Origin: CBDCWQ01 sp965223435
Lineage (GTDB): Bacteria > Myxococcota > Kuafuiibacteriia > Kuafuiibacteriales > Kuafuiibacteriaceae
Length of the DNA stretch: 64,000 bases
NCBI GenBank assembly: GCA_965223435.1
Contig: CBDCWQ010000023.1
Span: forward strand, 1,302,001 to 1,366,000
Direction of reading: 5' to 3'
Made by a program: the position numbers and the translations under genes. Below the pieces are notes generated by a model. That model saw only the letters and a program-made list of their open reading frames with translations. It did no database searches and had not been told where the DNA came from. How positions within the stretch are numbered: the stretch's first letter is position 1; the number at the start of each line of letters is the position of its first letter. Positions 53,499 through 62,260 of the stretch are shown piece by piece.

Positions 53499-56021
53499 TT
53501 AGATGCGGAAGAAACCTTGCCGCAGGAACAAGAGGTCGGCAGCGGCCTTCATGTCCTGAATCATGCCTCCGAAGTTGCTGATTCCGGTCGAACCGTCGAG
53601 CCATGCGTTTTGGGCATGCGCCGTGTAGGCCATGAACGCGGCTTTGGCATCGGGCGTGAGGCGATTCCAGTTGTTGAACGCGAAGTTGGTAAAATCCGCA
53701 AATTCACGACCGGCGGCCTGTCCATCGAAATCCGCTGTGCCTCGGGCGACGGCGCCGATGAGGCTGTTCGCATCGATCATTCCGGGCTGGGACTTCAGCT
53801 GCTCGATGGCTCGACCGGCACTGGCGTCGTGGTACCCGGCGCCGCGCATCTGCCATTTCATGGCCTCGTACTCCCCGCGTGGAATGCCCTTCAAGCCCCG
53901 CGCCTGTGCCGATTGGGCGTAAGCTTGGTAGACCCTGAACTTCTCTTTGGCGCTCGGTGTCATCCGGTGCCAGTTCTCCTGCGCGAACTTCTTGAAGTCC
54001 GCGTATTCGGTGCTGGCCGCCGAGTTGTCCAGGTCCTGGGTCCCTTCAAAGATGGCACGCTGAATGTCGTCACCGGTAATGGGGCCGGACTTGTCCTTGA
54101 GGCCTTCGATGGCTTTGGCCGCGCTTGCGTCTTTGTATCCAGAGGTTTTCATCTCCTTGACCATCTGGTTGTACTCACGCATCGGAATGCCGGTTTTACC
54201 GCGTGCCTGAGCGGCGCGGGCATACTTCTCGTAGACGCGAAACTTCTGTCGCGCGTCGGGCGACATCCGATCCCAATTCTCGGTCGCAAACTTCTTGAAA
54301 TCTGCGTATTCCTTGCCCGCGGCTTGGCCGTCGAGGTCTTTGGTTCCGTTGACGAGCGCCTTTTGCATGTCGTCGCCGGAGATGGTGCCAGGTTTGTTCT
54401 TCAGGCCCTCGATGGCGCGCCCGGCACTGGTGTCCCGGTAACCCGAGGTACGCATTTCGTTGACCATGCGGTTGTAATCAGCCCGCGCGATGCCCGACTG
54501 CCCCTGGGCTTGTGCCGACCGTGCGTATTTTTCGTAGATGCGGAATTTGGCCTTGGCATCCGGAGACATCCGATGCCAGTTCTCTTTGGCGAATTTCTTG
54601 AAGTCTGCATACTCCTTGCCCGCGGCCTGACCGTCGAAGTCTCGGGTTCCGTTGATCAACGCCTTTTCGAAGTCTTTGCCCGAGATCTCGCCCTTTTGGC
54701 TCTTGAGGCCCTCGATGGCTGCACCGGCAGATTTGTCGGCGTAACCGGCGCGGTTCATTTCACCAAGCATCTTCCGGTAGTCGTTCATGGCGATACCGGA
54801 TTTGCCTTGCGCCTGCGCGCGTTTGGCGTGCTTCTCGTAGACCCGGAATTTGGCCTTCGCGTCGGGCGACATGCGATCCCAGTTTTCGGTCGCGAACTTC
54901 TTGAGATCGGCATACTCTTTGCCGGCGGCCTGCCCGTCGAGATCCTTGGTCGCGTTGTAAATGGTTTTTTGGATGTCTTGCCCAGAGATCTCACCCTTCT
55001 TGGATTTGAGCTCCTCGATGGCCTTGCCTGCGCCCTTGTCCTTGTAGCCGGCGCTTTTCATCTCACTTTGCATTTTCCGGTAGTCGCTCATCGCGATGCC
55101 GGTCTTGCCCTGCTTTTGCGCGGCTCTGGCGTATTTCTCGTAGGTTCGAAACTTCTCTTTGGCGTCGGGTGACATGCGGTGCCAGTTCTCGTTCGCGAAC
55201 TTTTTGAGGTCCGCGTATTCTTTGCCGGCGGCCTGCCCGTCGAGATCTTTGGTCCCGTCGGTGATCGCTTTTTGCATGTCGTCGCCGGAGATCTCGCCAC
55301 GAGGATTTTTGGCCTTGAGGTCCTCGATGGCTTTGCCCGCGCCCTTGTCCTTGTAGCCGGCGAGCTTCATCTCCCCGAGCATCTTTTTGTAATCCTGGTG
55401 GGCGATGCCGGTCTTGCCCTGCTTTTGTGCGGACTGGGCGTATTTTTCGTAGACCTTGAACTTGGCTTTGGCCTCAGGGGTCATGCGGTGCCAATTCTCG
55501 GTTGCGAACTTCTTGAAGTCTTGAAACTCCTTGCCGGCGGCCTGGGCATCGAAGTCTTTGGTGCCGTCTTTGATCGCCTTTTGCATGTCGTCGCCCGAGA
55601 TGGGTCCCGACTTGTCTTTCAGCGTCTCAATGGCTTTGCCTGCGGACTTGTCTTTGTACCCCGCGGTCCGCATTTCTTTTTGCATCTTTTGGTAGTCAGA
55701 GGCCGCGATGCCGGTCTTGCCCTTCTTTTGGGCGGCCTTGGCGTACTTTTCGTACACCCGGTATTTTTCTTTGGCGTCGGGGGATAGCCGGTTCCAGTTG
55801 CGCTCTGCGAAGTTCTGGATGTCTTTGAACTCCTGACCGGCGGCCTGGTTGTCGAGATCTTTGGTGCCTTCGGTGATCGCGTTCTGAAGGTCTTTGCCCG
55901 AAATCTCGCCCTTTTTGGCGTCCAGTTTCTTCAGGGCCTTTTTGGCGCTCTTGTCCTTGTACGGCTCTGGCTTTCGGGTTCGGACTCGGACGGGTGTGGT
56001 GGTCTTACGAAGGGTTGTCAT
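53499..56021 (-). CDS. Protein of eight tandem ~101-residue helical repeats
   Basis: Protein of 840 residues. AAGGAGAG sits just upstream of ATG 56021. After a basic N-terminus (MTTLRKTTTPVRVRTRKPEP) come eight units, each opening GY(K/R)DxSAG(K/R)AIExLK, continuing ISGDDMQKAI, GTKDLDGQAAGKEYADFKKF, ATENWDRMSPDAKAKFRVYE and ending GKTGIAxxDYxKM. The last unit is the most diverged and ends FLRQGFFRI. There is no signal peptide, Cys or membrane segment, and charge is high, so a cytoplasmic or nucleoid-associated solenoid is possible. Units are close to one another in sequence, which implies recent expansion. I do not recognise the repeat family. Neighbours (intron remnant and a long empty region) give no hint. 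Confidence 0.85.
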   Translation of the reverse strand: MTTLRKTTTPVRVRTRKPEPYKDKSAKKALKKLDAKKGEISGKDLQNAITEGTKDLDNQAAGQEFKDIQNFAERNWNRLSPDAKEKYRVYEKYAKAAQKKGKTGIAASDYQKMQKEMRTAGYKDKSAGKAIETLKDKSGPISGDDMQKAIKDGTKDFDAQAAGKEFQDFKKFATENWHRMTPEAKAKFKVYEKYAQSAQKQGKTGIAHQDYKKMLGEMKLAGYKDKGAGKAIEDLKAKNPRGEISGDDMQKAITDGTKDLDGQAAGKEYADLKKFANENWHRMSPDAKEKFRTYEKYARAAQKQGKTGIAMSDYRKMQSEMKSAGYKDKGAGKAIEELKSKKGEISGQDIQKTIYNATKDLDGQAAGKEYADLKKFATENWDRMSPDAKAKFRVYEKHAKRAQAQGKSGIAMNDYRKMLGEMNRAGYADKSAGAAIEGLKSQKGEISGKDFEKALINGTRDFDGQAAGKEYADFKKFAKENWHRMSPDAKAKFRIYEKYARSAQAQGQSGIARADYNRMVNEMRTSGYRDTSAGRAIEGLKNKPGTISGDDMQKALVNGTKDLDGQAAGKEYADFKKFATENWDRMSPDARQKFRVYEKYARAAQARGKTGIPMREYNQMVKEMKTSGYKDASAAKAIEGLKDKSGPITGDDIQRAIFEGTQDLDNSAASTEYADFKKFAQENWHRMTPSAKEKFRVYQAYAQSAQARGLKGIPRGEYEAMKWQMRGAGYHDASAGRAIEQLKSQPGMIDANSLIGAVARGTADFDGQAAGREFADFTNFAFNNWNRLTPDAKAAFMAYTAHAQNAWLDGSTGISNFGGMIQDMKAAADLLFLRQGFFRI
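53535..55964 (-). repeat. Eight direct repeats of about 303-306 bp
   Basis: DNA-level array underlying the repeat protein. Unit starts, encoding (P/G)Y(K/R/H/A)DxSA, recur about every 101-102 codons. The lengths stay in frame and the central units are the most alike, as expected from unequal crossing-over. Confidence 0.8.
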
Positions 56022-56665
56022 GGCGTTCTCTCTCCTTGAGTTGGGTGGGTGAAAGTGGTTTCAAGATTCGTTCCAACCAAGAACAAGTCACAAACCCCTG
56101 ATCTGACGGGGCCGGAGCCCCTCGATGTGACGTTCTTGGGCCAAGACGTGACGTAACACTGGGACGACGATACGGTCGCAACTTCACGGGCCCCCATTTG
56201 CCTCGGTGCGTTTGGAGCAACGGCTCCGTGGCCCGTAGAGGGAATACGCATCCCTCGACTCGAGCCATGGTCCCGCGGCACTGCGCGGCGCGTGAAGTGT
56301 CTTAGAGTGTCCGGCACGGCGTGTGTCCTTCCCTGACGAGAGAGATGTGCAGGATCTGGGCCATGGTTGCCTGCAATGAATATCAATAGCTTAGAGGCAT
56401 GGGTCCGGGCTGCACGGGGCTTGGTCCGGACAAACCGGACGCTCCGGTCTCTTCGTCTTTTGGGGCCGAGTGCTTCGACGTGCGCGAAAACGGGACGTTT
56501 GGGCGGGGACGCTGCCCGCGAACCGGTGCGCGTTTGTCGCTTGGCCGTCCTGTGACCGTCACGTGGCCGGTCGCACCGGCGCGTCCTGCGAACTGTGGCC
56601 TGGACCCGTCGCGGGCTCGAATTTTCTGGGCACGAAGGGAAGGGGGACCCCGGCCCCGAGGGCGG
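56022..56665. other. Gene-free stretch of about 640 bases
   Basis: Lies upstream of the repeat-protein gene and downstream of the metallophosphoesterase gene, both on the minus strand. It must hold the promoter of the repeat-protein gene. Frames on both strands are Arg/Pro/Gly-rich shadows without domains. No RNA gene, repeat or strong hairpin was identified. Confidence 0.45.
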
Positions 56666-57484
56666 TCAGTATCGGCCCTGGGCGCGTTCCTTGGCGGGGA
56701 GGATCTCGAGGCAGGTGGTCCAGGAGCCGGTGCGGATGGTTTCCATGAATTCTGCCGGCAAGCCTTCTTCGCGCATTTCGGCAATCAGTCGTTCGTGAGG
56801 GTACCGGACCGGAACAAACTCAACCCCGAGCTTGGCCCCTTGGTCTTCGACGATGGTGAACCACACCCACGGACGTCCATCGTTGGCGGGGCGTCCGAGC
56901 GCGCCGACGTTGATGACCCCGCGTCCCGGTTCGTGCAGTCGGGACCAATGGATCCCGGTATGGGTGCAGACCACCACGTCGGTGTCAAAGGTCCGCAGCA
57001 TTTTTTGGACAAAGGGCGTGGGCGTGGTGGAGCGCCAAAGGAACTCATTGATGCGCCGCGGTGACCCGTGACAGAGGTAAAGACGGTGCTTCCCGACCTT
57101 CACGCGCCGGTGTCGGGGGAGGGTGGCCATCCAGGCTTTGTGCTCTGGTGAGGTGTGGGCCGCGGTATAATCGTAACTGATTTGGGCGAAGTGATTGTCG
57201 CGGGGATCGGTGTAGCCGCAGTGGCAATCGCCGGCCCCGGTAGACAAGGACTCTTCGTAGTTGCCTTGAATCGCTGGGATGGAATGGGTCCTGAGAATTT
57301 CGCAGCTTCGGTCGGGGTGGGGACCAAAGGCGCCAAAGTCGCCGAGCGCAAACATGGCTTCTACCTTTCGCTCTTCGGCGCATGCGATCGCTTCTTTGAG
57401 CGCCAAGTAGTTGCTGTAGACCCCCCCAAAAAAAGCGATGCGGCCAAAGGACTGCTCAGGGTCGTGGTTTACGCGCTCGACCAT
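56666..57484 (-). CDS. Metallophosphoesterase-like protein, last gene of the radical SAM operon
   Basis: About 272 residues from ATG 57484, one base after the radical SAM stop. Calcineurin-like blocks: FALGDFGAFGPHP (GDxx), IQGNYEES (GN-H/Y), LYLCHGSPRR and VVCTHTGIHWSRLH (GHTH-like), with NVGALGRP near the end, as in YfcE/PrpE-type phosphodiesterases. The first metal motif, normally DxHGN, reads GGVYSN, so both the Asp and His ligands are missing, and the GNH motif has Tyr. An extra Cys/His cluster (GDCHCGYTDPRDNH) is unusual. It may be a one-metal or non-catalytic member, or use a different metal. Cytoplasmic. Its coupling to the operon suggests a role in the same pathway. Confidence 0.8.
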   Translation of the reverse strand: MVERVNHDPEQSFGRIAFFGGVYSNYLALKEAIACAEERKVEAMFALGDFGAFGPHPDRSCEILRTHSIPAIQGNYEESLSTGAGDCHCGYTDPRDNHFAQISYDYTAAHTSPEHKAWMATLPRHRRVKVGKHRLYLCHGSPRRINEFLWRSTTPTPFVQKMLRTFDTDVVVCTHTGIHWSRLHEPGRGVINVGALGRPANDGRPWVWFTIVEDQGAKLGVEFVPVRYPHERLIAEMREEGLPAEFMETIRTGSWTTCLEILPAKERAQGRY

Positions 57485-57485
57485 G

Positions 57486-58400
57486 CTAGGTGGCACAGGT
57501 CAGTCCTTCCATATGGCAGGTGTAACAAGCGGGATGGCTCAGAGAAAAAGGGCGCAGGGTTTCGGTCAGGGTGCGACCCATCTTCGCGCCGGGCTCGTTG
57601 ATAAGAATCGGGCATACGTATACGCCTTGGGCGCAAACCATCCGGCTATGGCCACACTGAAGCGCTTTTTTTTGCGCGTCGTCGAGGTGTACACCCGCAA
57701 GTGATTCCCACTGGTGGTAGCCGCGTTCTCGGTCTTCTTCAGCCCCCATTCTGAGGAGCGGCAGCACTTTGAGCCGGCTTTTGAGACCGATGTCTTCCAT
57801 GAACGCCAAAAACTGGCGCCTCCCTTGGCGCGAAGCGGCGCCTTCGCAGGCTTCGGTGATGGTGATCACCGGGTGAAGACCTGCATCGGCCAACGCCCGA
57901 ATCCCGGCGAGAATTCGCGCGAAGCTGTGTTCACCACGGATGGGATCGTTGGTTTCGGCGCTCCATCCATCTAAGGAAATGCGCAGGTCCAACGAGTACT
58001 CACTTTGTTGGCTCAGGGCGTACAGCTTTTGCGCGAGCTGAGGACGAAGCAAGGTGCCGTTGGTCAGGACGGAGGCTGGGCCTTGGGCTAGGGTGGCTTC
58101 AAGAATGCGCAGCATGTCTCGGTTCATGAAGGGCTCGCCGCCCGTGAAGTAATATTCTTTGACCCCAAGCGTTTCTGCCTCGCGGAGAAACGGCAGGACA
58201 TCTTCGAGGTGCATCATGCGGTGGGTGTGATTGGTCGGGGAGCAAGAGATAAAGCAGTGGGAGCACTTCAGGTTGCAGAGGGTGCCCGCAACCTGAAACC
58301 AGAGCGTGTCCAGTTCGGCAATGCCCACCGCGGGATAGGCTGCCGCGGATCCTTTGGCCCCGAGGTGCACGAGATTGGCGTTTTCGTTGTGTGCGTGCAT
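57486..58400 (-). CDS. Radical SAM enzyme with SPASM-like C-terminal Cys cluster
   Basis: About 304 residues from ATG 58400; a longer open frame to 58505 lies inside the upstream gene. The [4Fe-4S] motif is CNLKCSHC (C-x3-C-x2-C), followed by FISCSPTNHTHRMM, YYFTGGEPFMN (the GGE SAM-binding motif), VLTNGTLL and DLRISLDGWSAETND. The C-terminus holds CGHSRMVCAQGVYVCP and HPACYTCHMEGLTC, enough Cys for auxiliary Fe-S clusters as in SPASM/twitch enzymes that modify peptides or small molecules. The start ATG shares its A with the stop of the FAD gene (TGATG). No precursor peptide gene is apparent nearby. Product unknown. Confidence 0.88.
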   Translation of the reverse strand: MHAHNENANLVHLGAKGSAAAYPAVGIAELDTLWFQVAGTLCNLKCSHCFISCSPTNHTHRMMHLEDVLPFLREAETLGVKEYYFTGGEPFMNRDMLRILEATLAQGPASVLTNGTLLRPQLAQKLYALSQQSEYSLDLRISLDGWSAETNDPIRGEHSFARILAGIRALADAGLHPVITITEACEGAASRQGRRQFLAFMEDIGLKSRLKVLPLLRMGAEEDRERGYHQWESLAGVHLDDAQKKALQCGHSRMVCAQGVYVCPILINEPGAKMGRTLTETLRPFSLSHPACYTCHMEGLTCAT

Positions 58401-59569
58401 CAGGGGTTCTTTTTCTCCAGCGCATCGAGGACCATGTCCAGCTGCGCGAGCCCGGTGTTCAACAGGAAGGTAGGGAGTCGACCATACGCTTTGGCGCCCA
58501 CCCAATAAAAACCCGGTTCCTGGGACTCGAGGTTTTGAGCGGTGACCCTAGGGACCTGAAGGCAGTCGGTGACTCCGCTGAGTGCGCGGTAAAGGGGGCC
58601 GGCGCCTTCGCTCACCGAAGAAACGTCTAGGGCAAGCTCGGACAAAAAAGCGTGCTCAGGCCGGTAGCCTGTGAAGCCCACCACGTGGTCCGCGTCCAGG
58701 CTGCGTCCGTCCGAAGTCTTGACGGTGAAGCCGCGGTCCTGTTGGGCCAAGACGTCGATGTGTACGCGGCGTTCTCTTCGCAGGGGTTCGGGCGGGGTGG
58801 CCGCGAGGTCGTTGGCGCGGCGGGCGACGTTTTTTCTGTGCGGCAAGGGATCCTCTGCGACTTCAGGAATGGGGCGCCGGTTGGGACTCCGGGTGGCCCA
58901 TATGATCTCCGTTCCTGGCGCTTCTTGTGCCATGCGGCTGAGGGTGAGGGCGGCATGGGCGGCGGAATGGCCCGCCCCCACCAAGAGGACCCGCTTGCCC
59001 CTGAGGGTGGGCAGCTTGGCTTCGAGTGCGCCGAGGTGCCGGATCAGGCGAGGGGCGGCTGCTCGTTCGCCCACTGCGGGTTGTCCCCCAGAGCCGATGG
59101 CCAGGGTGTGGGCCAATCCGGACGCATCGAGAACCGCGTCCGCCTCGTAGACGTGTTCGCCGCTCGGCGTTTCGGCCAAGACCCGAAAGGGGCGCGTGCT
59201 TCGGTTGGGGTGTCCTGGTCGGTCTCGTCGGGTCATGCGTGCCCGGCCCACGCTGACCACGCGGTGTTGGGTGTGGACCCGTCCCAAAAGCGGTGGACAG
59301 TGGGCCAGCGGCAAAAGCACCTGGTCCACCATTTCGGGGCCGGTGAGAAGGGCATCGCGGGCAGGGACCCGGTCTTGCAGACGTTCCCGTGCGCGTGGCG
59401 ATACATTCATTTCGAACGGGGTAAAAAAGCGGGTCGAACCCCACTTTCGCAGTGCGGTGCCGACCTCCGATTGCTCGAGGACGGTCACGTCAAATCCGCG
59501 TTCGCAGCCCCCGAGGGCTGCCTCGAGGCCGATGGGCCCCGCCCCAATGATGAGCAGACGTCGTGTCAT
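58400..59569 (-). CDS. FAD-dependent oxidoreductase (monooxygenase/thioredoxin-reductase-like)
   Basis: Protein of 389 residues with two dinucleotide-binding folds: LLIIGAGPIGLEAALGGCER at the N-terminus for FAD and RVLLVGAGHSAAHAALTL in the middle for NAD(P)H. A late GFTGYRPEHAFL block and the flavin-contacting VTDCLQVPRVT/GFYWVGAKAYGRLPTFLL end are typical of FMO-like enzymes. It should oxidise or reduce a small substrate in the cytoplasm. It is second in the operon: start and upstream CMD stop overlap as ATGA, and its stop overlaps the radical SAM start. Confidence 0.87.
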   Translation of the reverse strand: MTRRLLIIGAGPIGLEAALGGCERGFDVTVLEQSEVGTALRKWGSTRFFTPFEMNVSPRARERLQDRVPARDALLTGPEMVDQVLLPLAHCPPLLGRVHTQHRVVSVGRARMTRRDRPGHPNRSTRPFRVLAETPSGEHVYEADAVLDASGLAHTLAIGSGGQPAVGERAAAPRLIRHLGALEAKLPTLRGKRVLLVGAGHSAAHAALTLSRMAQEAPGTEIIWATRSPNRRPIPEVAEDPLPHRKNVARRANDLAATPPEPLRRERRVHIDVLAQQDRGFTVKTSDGRSLDADHVVGFTGYRPEHAFLSELALDVSSVSEGAGPLYRALSGVTDCLQVPRVTAQNLESQEPGFYWVGAKAYGRLPTFLLNTGLAQLDMVLDALEKKNP

Positions 59570-59895
59570 TCGTTGCGTTCGAAGGTGTTGGTGGCCTGGG
59601 GCCAGTGGGCGATGGTGCCCCCGCCCCGAATGCTCGCAGCGACGTTGACGGCCTCACACATTTGTTCAGGCGACCAGCCGTCCTCAAGGCATTGGGATGC
59701 GTAGGAGTCGATGCAGTAGGGCTCCTGAATGGCAAACGCGACCGCGAGGGCGATCAGTTTTTTGGTCTTTGTGTCCACCGCGCCATCTTCCATGGCGGCG
59801 CGGTACCACTTCATGAAGTGCTCGAAGAGCGGCGCATTGGTTTTGGCCATTTCGTGGAATCGCGCCAGGTCTTCGGACAGATAGTAGCTCGGCAT
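59566..59895 (-). CDS. AhpD/carboxymuconolactone-decarboxylase-like protein, first gene of the operon
   Basis: Protein of 109 residues from ATG 59895, preceded by AGGAGG. The fold is that of AhpD-like peroxidases: KLIALAVAFAIQEPYCIDSYASQC and VAASIRGGGTIAHW. The usual CxxC pair is replaced by EPYCIDSYASQC, so one catalytic-like Cys remains in place. The overall match (YYLSEDLARFHEM..., FEHFMKWYRAAMEDGA) is to the peroxidase-like family annotated beside arsenosugar-type radical SAM genes. That radical SAM (ArsS) and ArsM are absent here, so the pathway is probably different. It leads a four-gene operon with overlapping or abutting starts and stops. Confidence 0.85.
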   Translation of the reverse strand: MPSYYLSEDLARFHEMAKTNAPLFEHFMKWYRAAMEDGAVDTKTKKLIALAVAFAIQEPYCIDSYASQCLEDGWSPEQMCEAVNVAASIRGGGTIAHWPQATNTFERNE

Positions 59896-60197
59896 AGTTC
59901 CCTCCTGAGGTGCGCGGGCATCCTGCCGCGGGCCGCCTTTGGACGAAAGGCGAAACACACACCCATGGGCAATACGGCCATTCCGCCGACTGTTTCTGAG
60001 GCGATACCTCTCGATTACCCTTGGTACTTTTGGCTCCCGGCCGGCTCCGCGGGCGGAATAGGAGGCCCAAGACCTGCTCGGCCGATTTTCCCTTGCGTTC
60101 GCTGCGAGGTTTTGGGGCCCGCCGGACCAGACCCCGGGAGACGTGGCGGCTGACAAGGGCGCGGACCTGTGGTTTTGAGATCGTCCAAGAGGGCACG
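59896..60197. other. Divergent intergenic region upstream of the radical SAM operon
   Basis: About 300 bases between the CMD-like gene (minus) and the DUF2505 gene (plus). It should contain the operon promoter. The only feature seen is the AGGAGG ribosome-binding site near 59900-59906. Open frames crossing it on both strands are extensions with improbable, Arg/Pro-rich sequence. Confidence 0.4.
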
Positions 60198-60689
60198 ATG
60201 GCGACCGATCTTGACCGCAGCTTTTCATTGGATGTGCCCCCGGATCGGGTGGTGTGGGCGATGCGGGAGCGATCCCTCATTGAGGCTTCGGAACGGGCCC
60301 GCAAGGCCCTGGACGTGCGGATCACCGATCTTCGTTCCACCCCCGAGGTTCATGAATTCGAAATCTGGACGCGACAAGCGGCGCGAACCATCAAGGGACG
60401 GGATCCATCCAAGACCGAAGAAAACCGAACCGTCGTCACCTGGGACCTCAAAGCCCTGACCGGACAGTGGGTGTGGTCGGGCCCTCAAGGAGACAAGGCA
60501 CGGGTGACCGGGACGTATGCGGTGTCGGGGACCGATGGGGGGGCTCGCTTGCGCCTAACCGCGCACGTCCAGATCCGGGTCCCCGTGGTGGGCAAGATGA
60601 TCGAGAAAAAAGTCCAGCAGGGTTTTCAGGATGAATGGCCGCACTACGTCGAACGGATCCGTCGGTGGGCTGCCGGTGAGAAGGGTTGA
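60198..60689 (+). CDS. DUF2505 family protein (SRPBCC-like fold)
   Basis: Protein of 163 residues from ATG 60198, where recognisable sequence begins (RSFSLDVPPDRVVWAM). The open frame reaches back to 60021 with unlikely sequence. Family blocks: FEIWTRQAARTIKG-like strand, VVTWDLKALTGQWVW, GTDGGARLRLTAHVQIRVPV and VGKMIEKKVQQGFQDEW. DUF2505 proteins have a START/SRPBCC ligand-binding fold and no known ligand. Confidence 0.75.
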   Translation: MATDLDRSFSLDVPPDRVVWAMRERSLIEASERARKALDVRITDLRSTPEVHEFEIWTRQAARTIKGRDPSKTEENRTVVTWDLKALTGQWVWSGPQGDKARVTGTYAVSGTDGGARLRLTAHVQIRVPVVGKMIEKKVQQGFQDEWPHYVERIRRWAAGEKG

Positions 60690-60905
60690 TCCTCCCCCTG
60701 GATAGGGCCCGGTATCTTGGCGACGGCGGGTTCGCGGCCGCGAGGGGTTTCTGCCCTCGGGGGCCTGGCGCGAAATACCCTGCGTCGACCGCGCGCTCCG
60801 GGGTCCCCCCCCGATGGCCTTTGGTCTTCGACAAAAATGGGCGCGTGACTTCCCCGATTCGTGCGTGTACCGACACCGGTGGATAACAGAGCGCCCCCCC
60901 CGCCC

Positions 60906-62129
60906 ATGTATTTGTCTGACACCGATGGCTCGACGCCCCAAGGTTCAGTGGAGCTTGCTTCACGGCTGCCGGCTTCGCCTGAAGGGGCTTTCTTTCGGAC
61001 ACCGGTCCGTGCCCGTGACGTGCTGAGGTCGTTGTTTGCGCTCGGGTTGCTGTTCCTTTTTTTGGTGGGTGTCCAGAGCCTCTCTGCTGGCATCAAGGGC
61101 TTTGGCAAGGACAGCCTGGCATCGTTGATGCTGGCGGTCGAACATCCCTTGGCGGGCTTGGTGACTGGTATTTTGGCGACCACCCTCGTCCAAAGCAGCT
61201 CCGTGACCACATCCTTGATGGTGGGCATGGTTGCGGGTGGCGTTCTTCCGTTTTCCGTCGCGGTACCCATGGTGATGGGGGCCAACATTGGAACCACTGT
61301 GACCAATACGGTGGCGGCGTTGATGCAAGTCGGGCATCGCGCGCAATTTCGCCGCGCTTTCGCTGCGGCCACGGTGCACGACTTCTTCAACTACCTGACC
61401 GTCGTGGTGTTGCTTCCCTTGGAGTTGGCCACCGGCTTTTTGTCTCGCGCGGCGTACTTCGTGAACCAGCTTCTCCCCGCGGGCGGCGGTGTGACCTACA
61501 ACAGTCCTCTTAAGGCGATGCTCAAAGGGTGCGTGGGGTTCATCAAAAGTGCCCTCGGATGGGTGATCGATGATCCGCGGCTGGTGATGTCGGGTTTGGC
61601 GCTGGTGGGCGTTCTCATCATTTTCTTTTCGCTCATGGCCATCGTGCGGGTCATGAAGAAACTGGTGTTGTCGAGGGTCGAATCGGTGGTGCGGCGTCTT
61701 CTGGGTCAGGGATGGGTCGGCAGTTTGTCCTCGGTCGGCTTGGGCATCGGTTTGACCGTAGCGGTGCAGTCGAGTTCGATCACCAGTTCTCTTTTGGTTC
61801 CGCTCGCGGGAACGGGCCTTGTACGCCTGCGGCAGGTCTTTCCGGTGACCGTGGGCGCCAATATCGGCACGACCGTGACCGCTCTTTTGGCATCGATGGC
61901 GATTACCGGACCGAGTGTAATGGTTGCCAGACAGATTGCGATTGTTCATCTCCTTTTCAACCTCGGTGGCTTCTTGGTGTTTTATATTCCCCAGCGAACC
62001 CGTAGGCTCCCCATGCTGGCGGCGCGGTGGCTCGCAACCGTCGCCACCAGGAGTCGGCGTTGGGCGCTCGCCTACGTGGCGTTTGCATTTTACGGGCTGC
62101 CGATCTTTTTCTTGATGCTGGCTAAGTAG
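60906..62129 (+). CDS. Na/Pi-cotransporter family protein (NptA/PhoU-less type)
   Basis: About 407 residues from ATG 60906. Two inverted halves each carry the signature QSSS: TTLVQSSSVTTSLMVGM and VAVQSSSITSSLLVPL, each followed by GANIGTTVT. Eight or more hydrophobic helices fit the PF02690 fold. It should import phosphate with sodium across the inner membrane; the C-terminal PhoU domain found in some members is absent. A hairpin with T-run follows the stop. It is not in an obvious operon. Confidence 0.87.
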   Translation: MYLSDTDGSTPQGSVELASRLPASPEGAFFRTPVRARDVLRSLFALGLLFLFLVGVQSLSAGIKGFGKDSLASLMLAVEHPLAGLVTGILATTLVQSSSVTTSLMVGMVAGGVLPFSVAVPMVMGANIGTTVTNTVAALMQVGHRAQFRRAFAAATVHDFFNYLTVVVLLPLELATGFLSRAAYFVNQLLPAGGGVTYNSPLKAMLKGCVGFIKSALGWVIDDPRLVMSGLALVGVLIIFFSLMAIVRVMKKLVLSRVESVVRRLLGQGWVGSLSSVGLGIGLTVAVQSSSITSSLLVPLAGTGLVRLRQVFPVTVGANIGTTVTALLASMAITGPSVMVARQIAIVHLLFNLGGFLVFYIPQRTRRLPMLAARWLATVATRSRRWALAYVAFAFYGLPIFFLMLAK

Positions 62130-62155
62130 CGCCGCCCTTTGGCGACGCTTGTTTC
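62129..62155 (+). terminator. Rho-independent terminator after the Na/Pi cotransporter gene
   Basis: GCGCCGCC (62129-62136) pairs with GGCGACGC (62141-62148) with one mismatch and a CTTT loop, followed by TTGTTT (62149-62154). Confidence 0.6.
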
Positions 62156-62260
62156 GGTGGCTCCAACGTGCGGCTGCCGGTGGTTCTGACGGTCGTGGGG
62201 GAAGGCTGGGTCACGGGTGAGCATGCCTGTGGCGCTCCACCGCATGGACCGCGGGTTTTC

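Noticed and set aside
53535..55964. Regular DNA repeats that might be CRISPR
   Set aside because: Units are about 303 bp, in frame and without spacers; they encode protein repeats.
57486..58400. Radical SAM protein as the maturase of the CxAxR sulfatase
   Set aside because: The Cys pattern and length differ from anSME, it sits 53 kb away in another operon and the CMD/FAD neighbours point to another pathway.
56666..59895. Arsenosugar biosynthesis cluster
   Set aside because: Only the CMD-like gene resembles that pathway; no ArsM methyltransferase is present and the radical SAM lacks the ArsS pattern.
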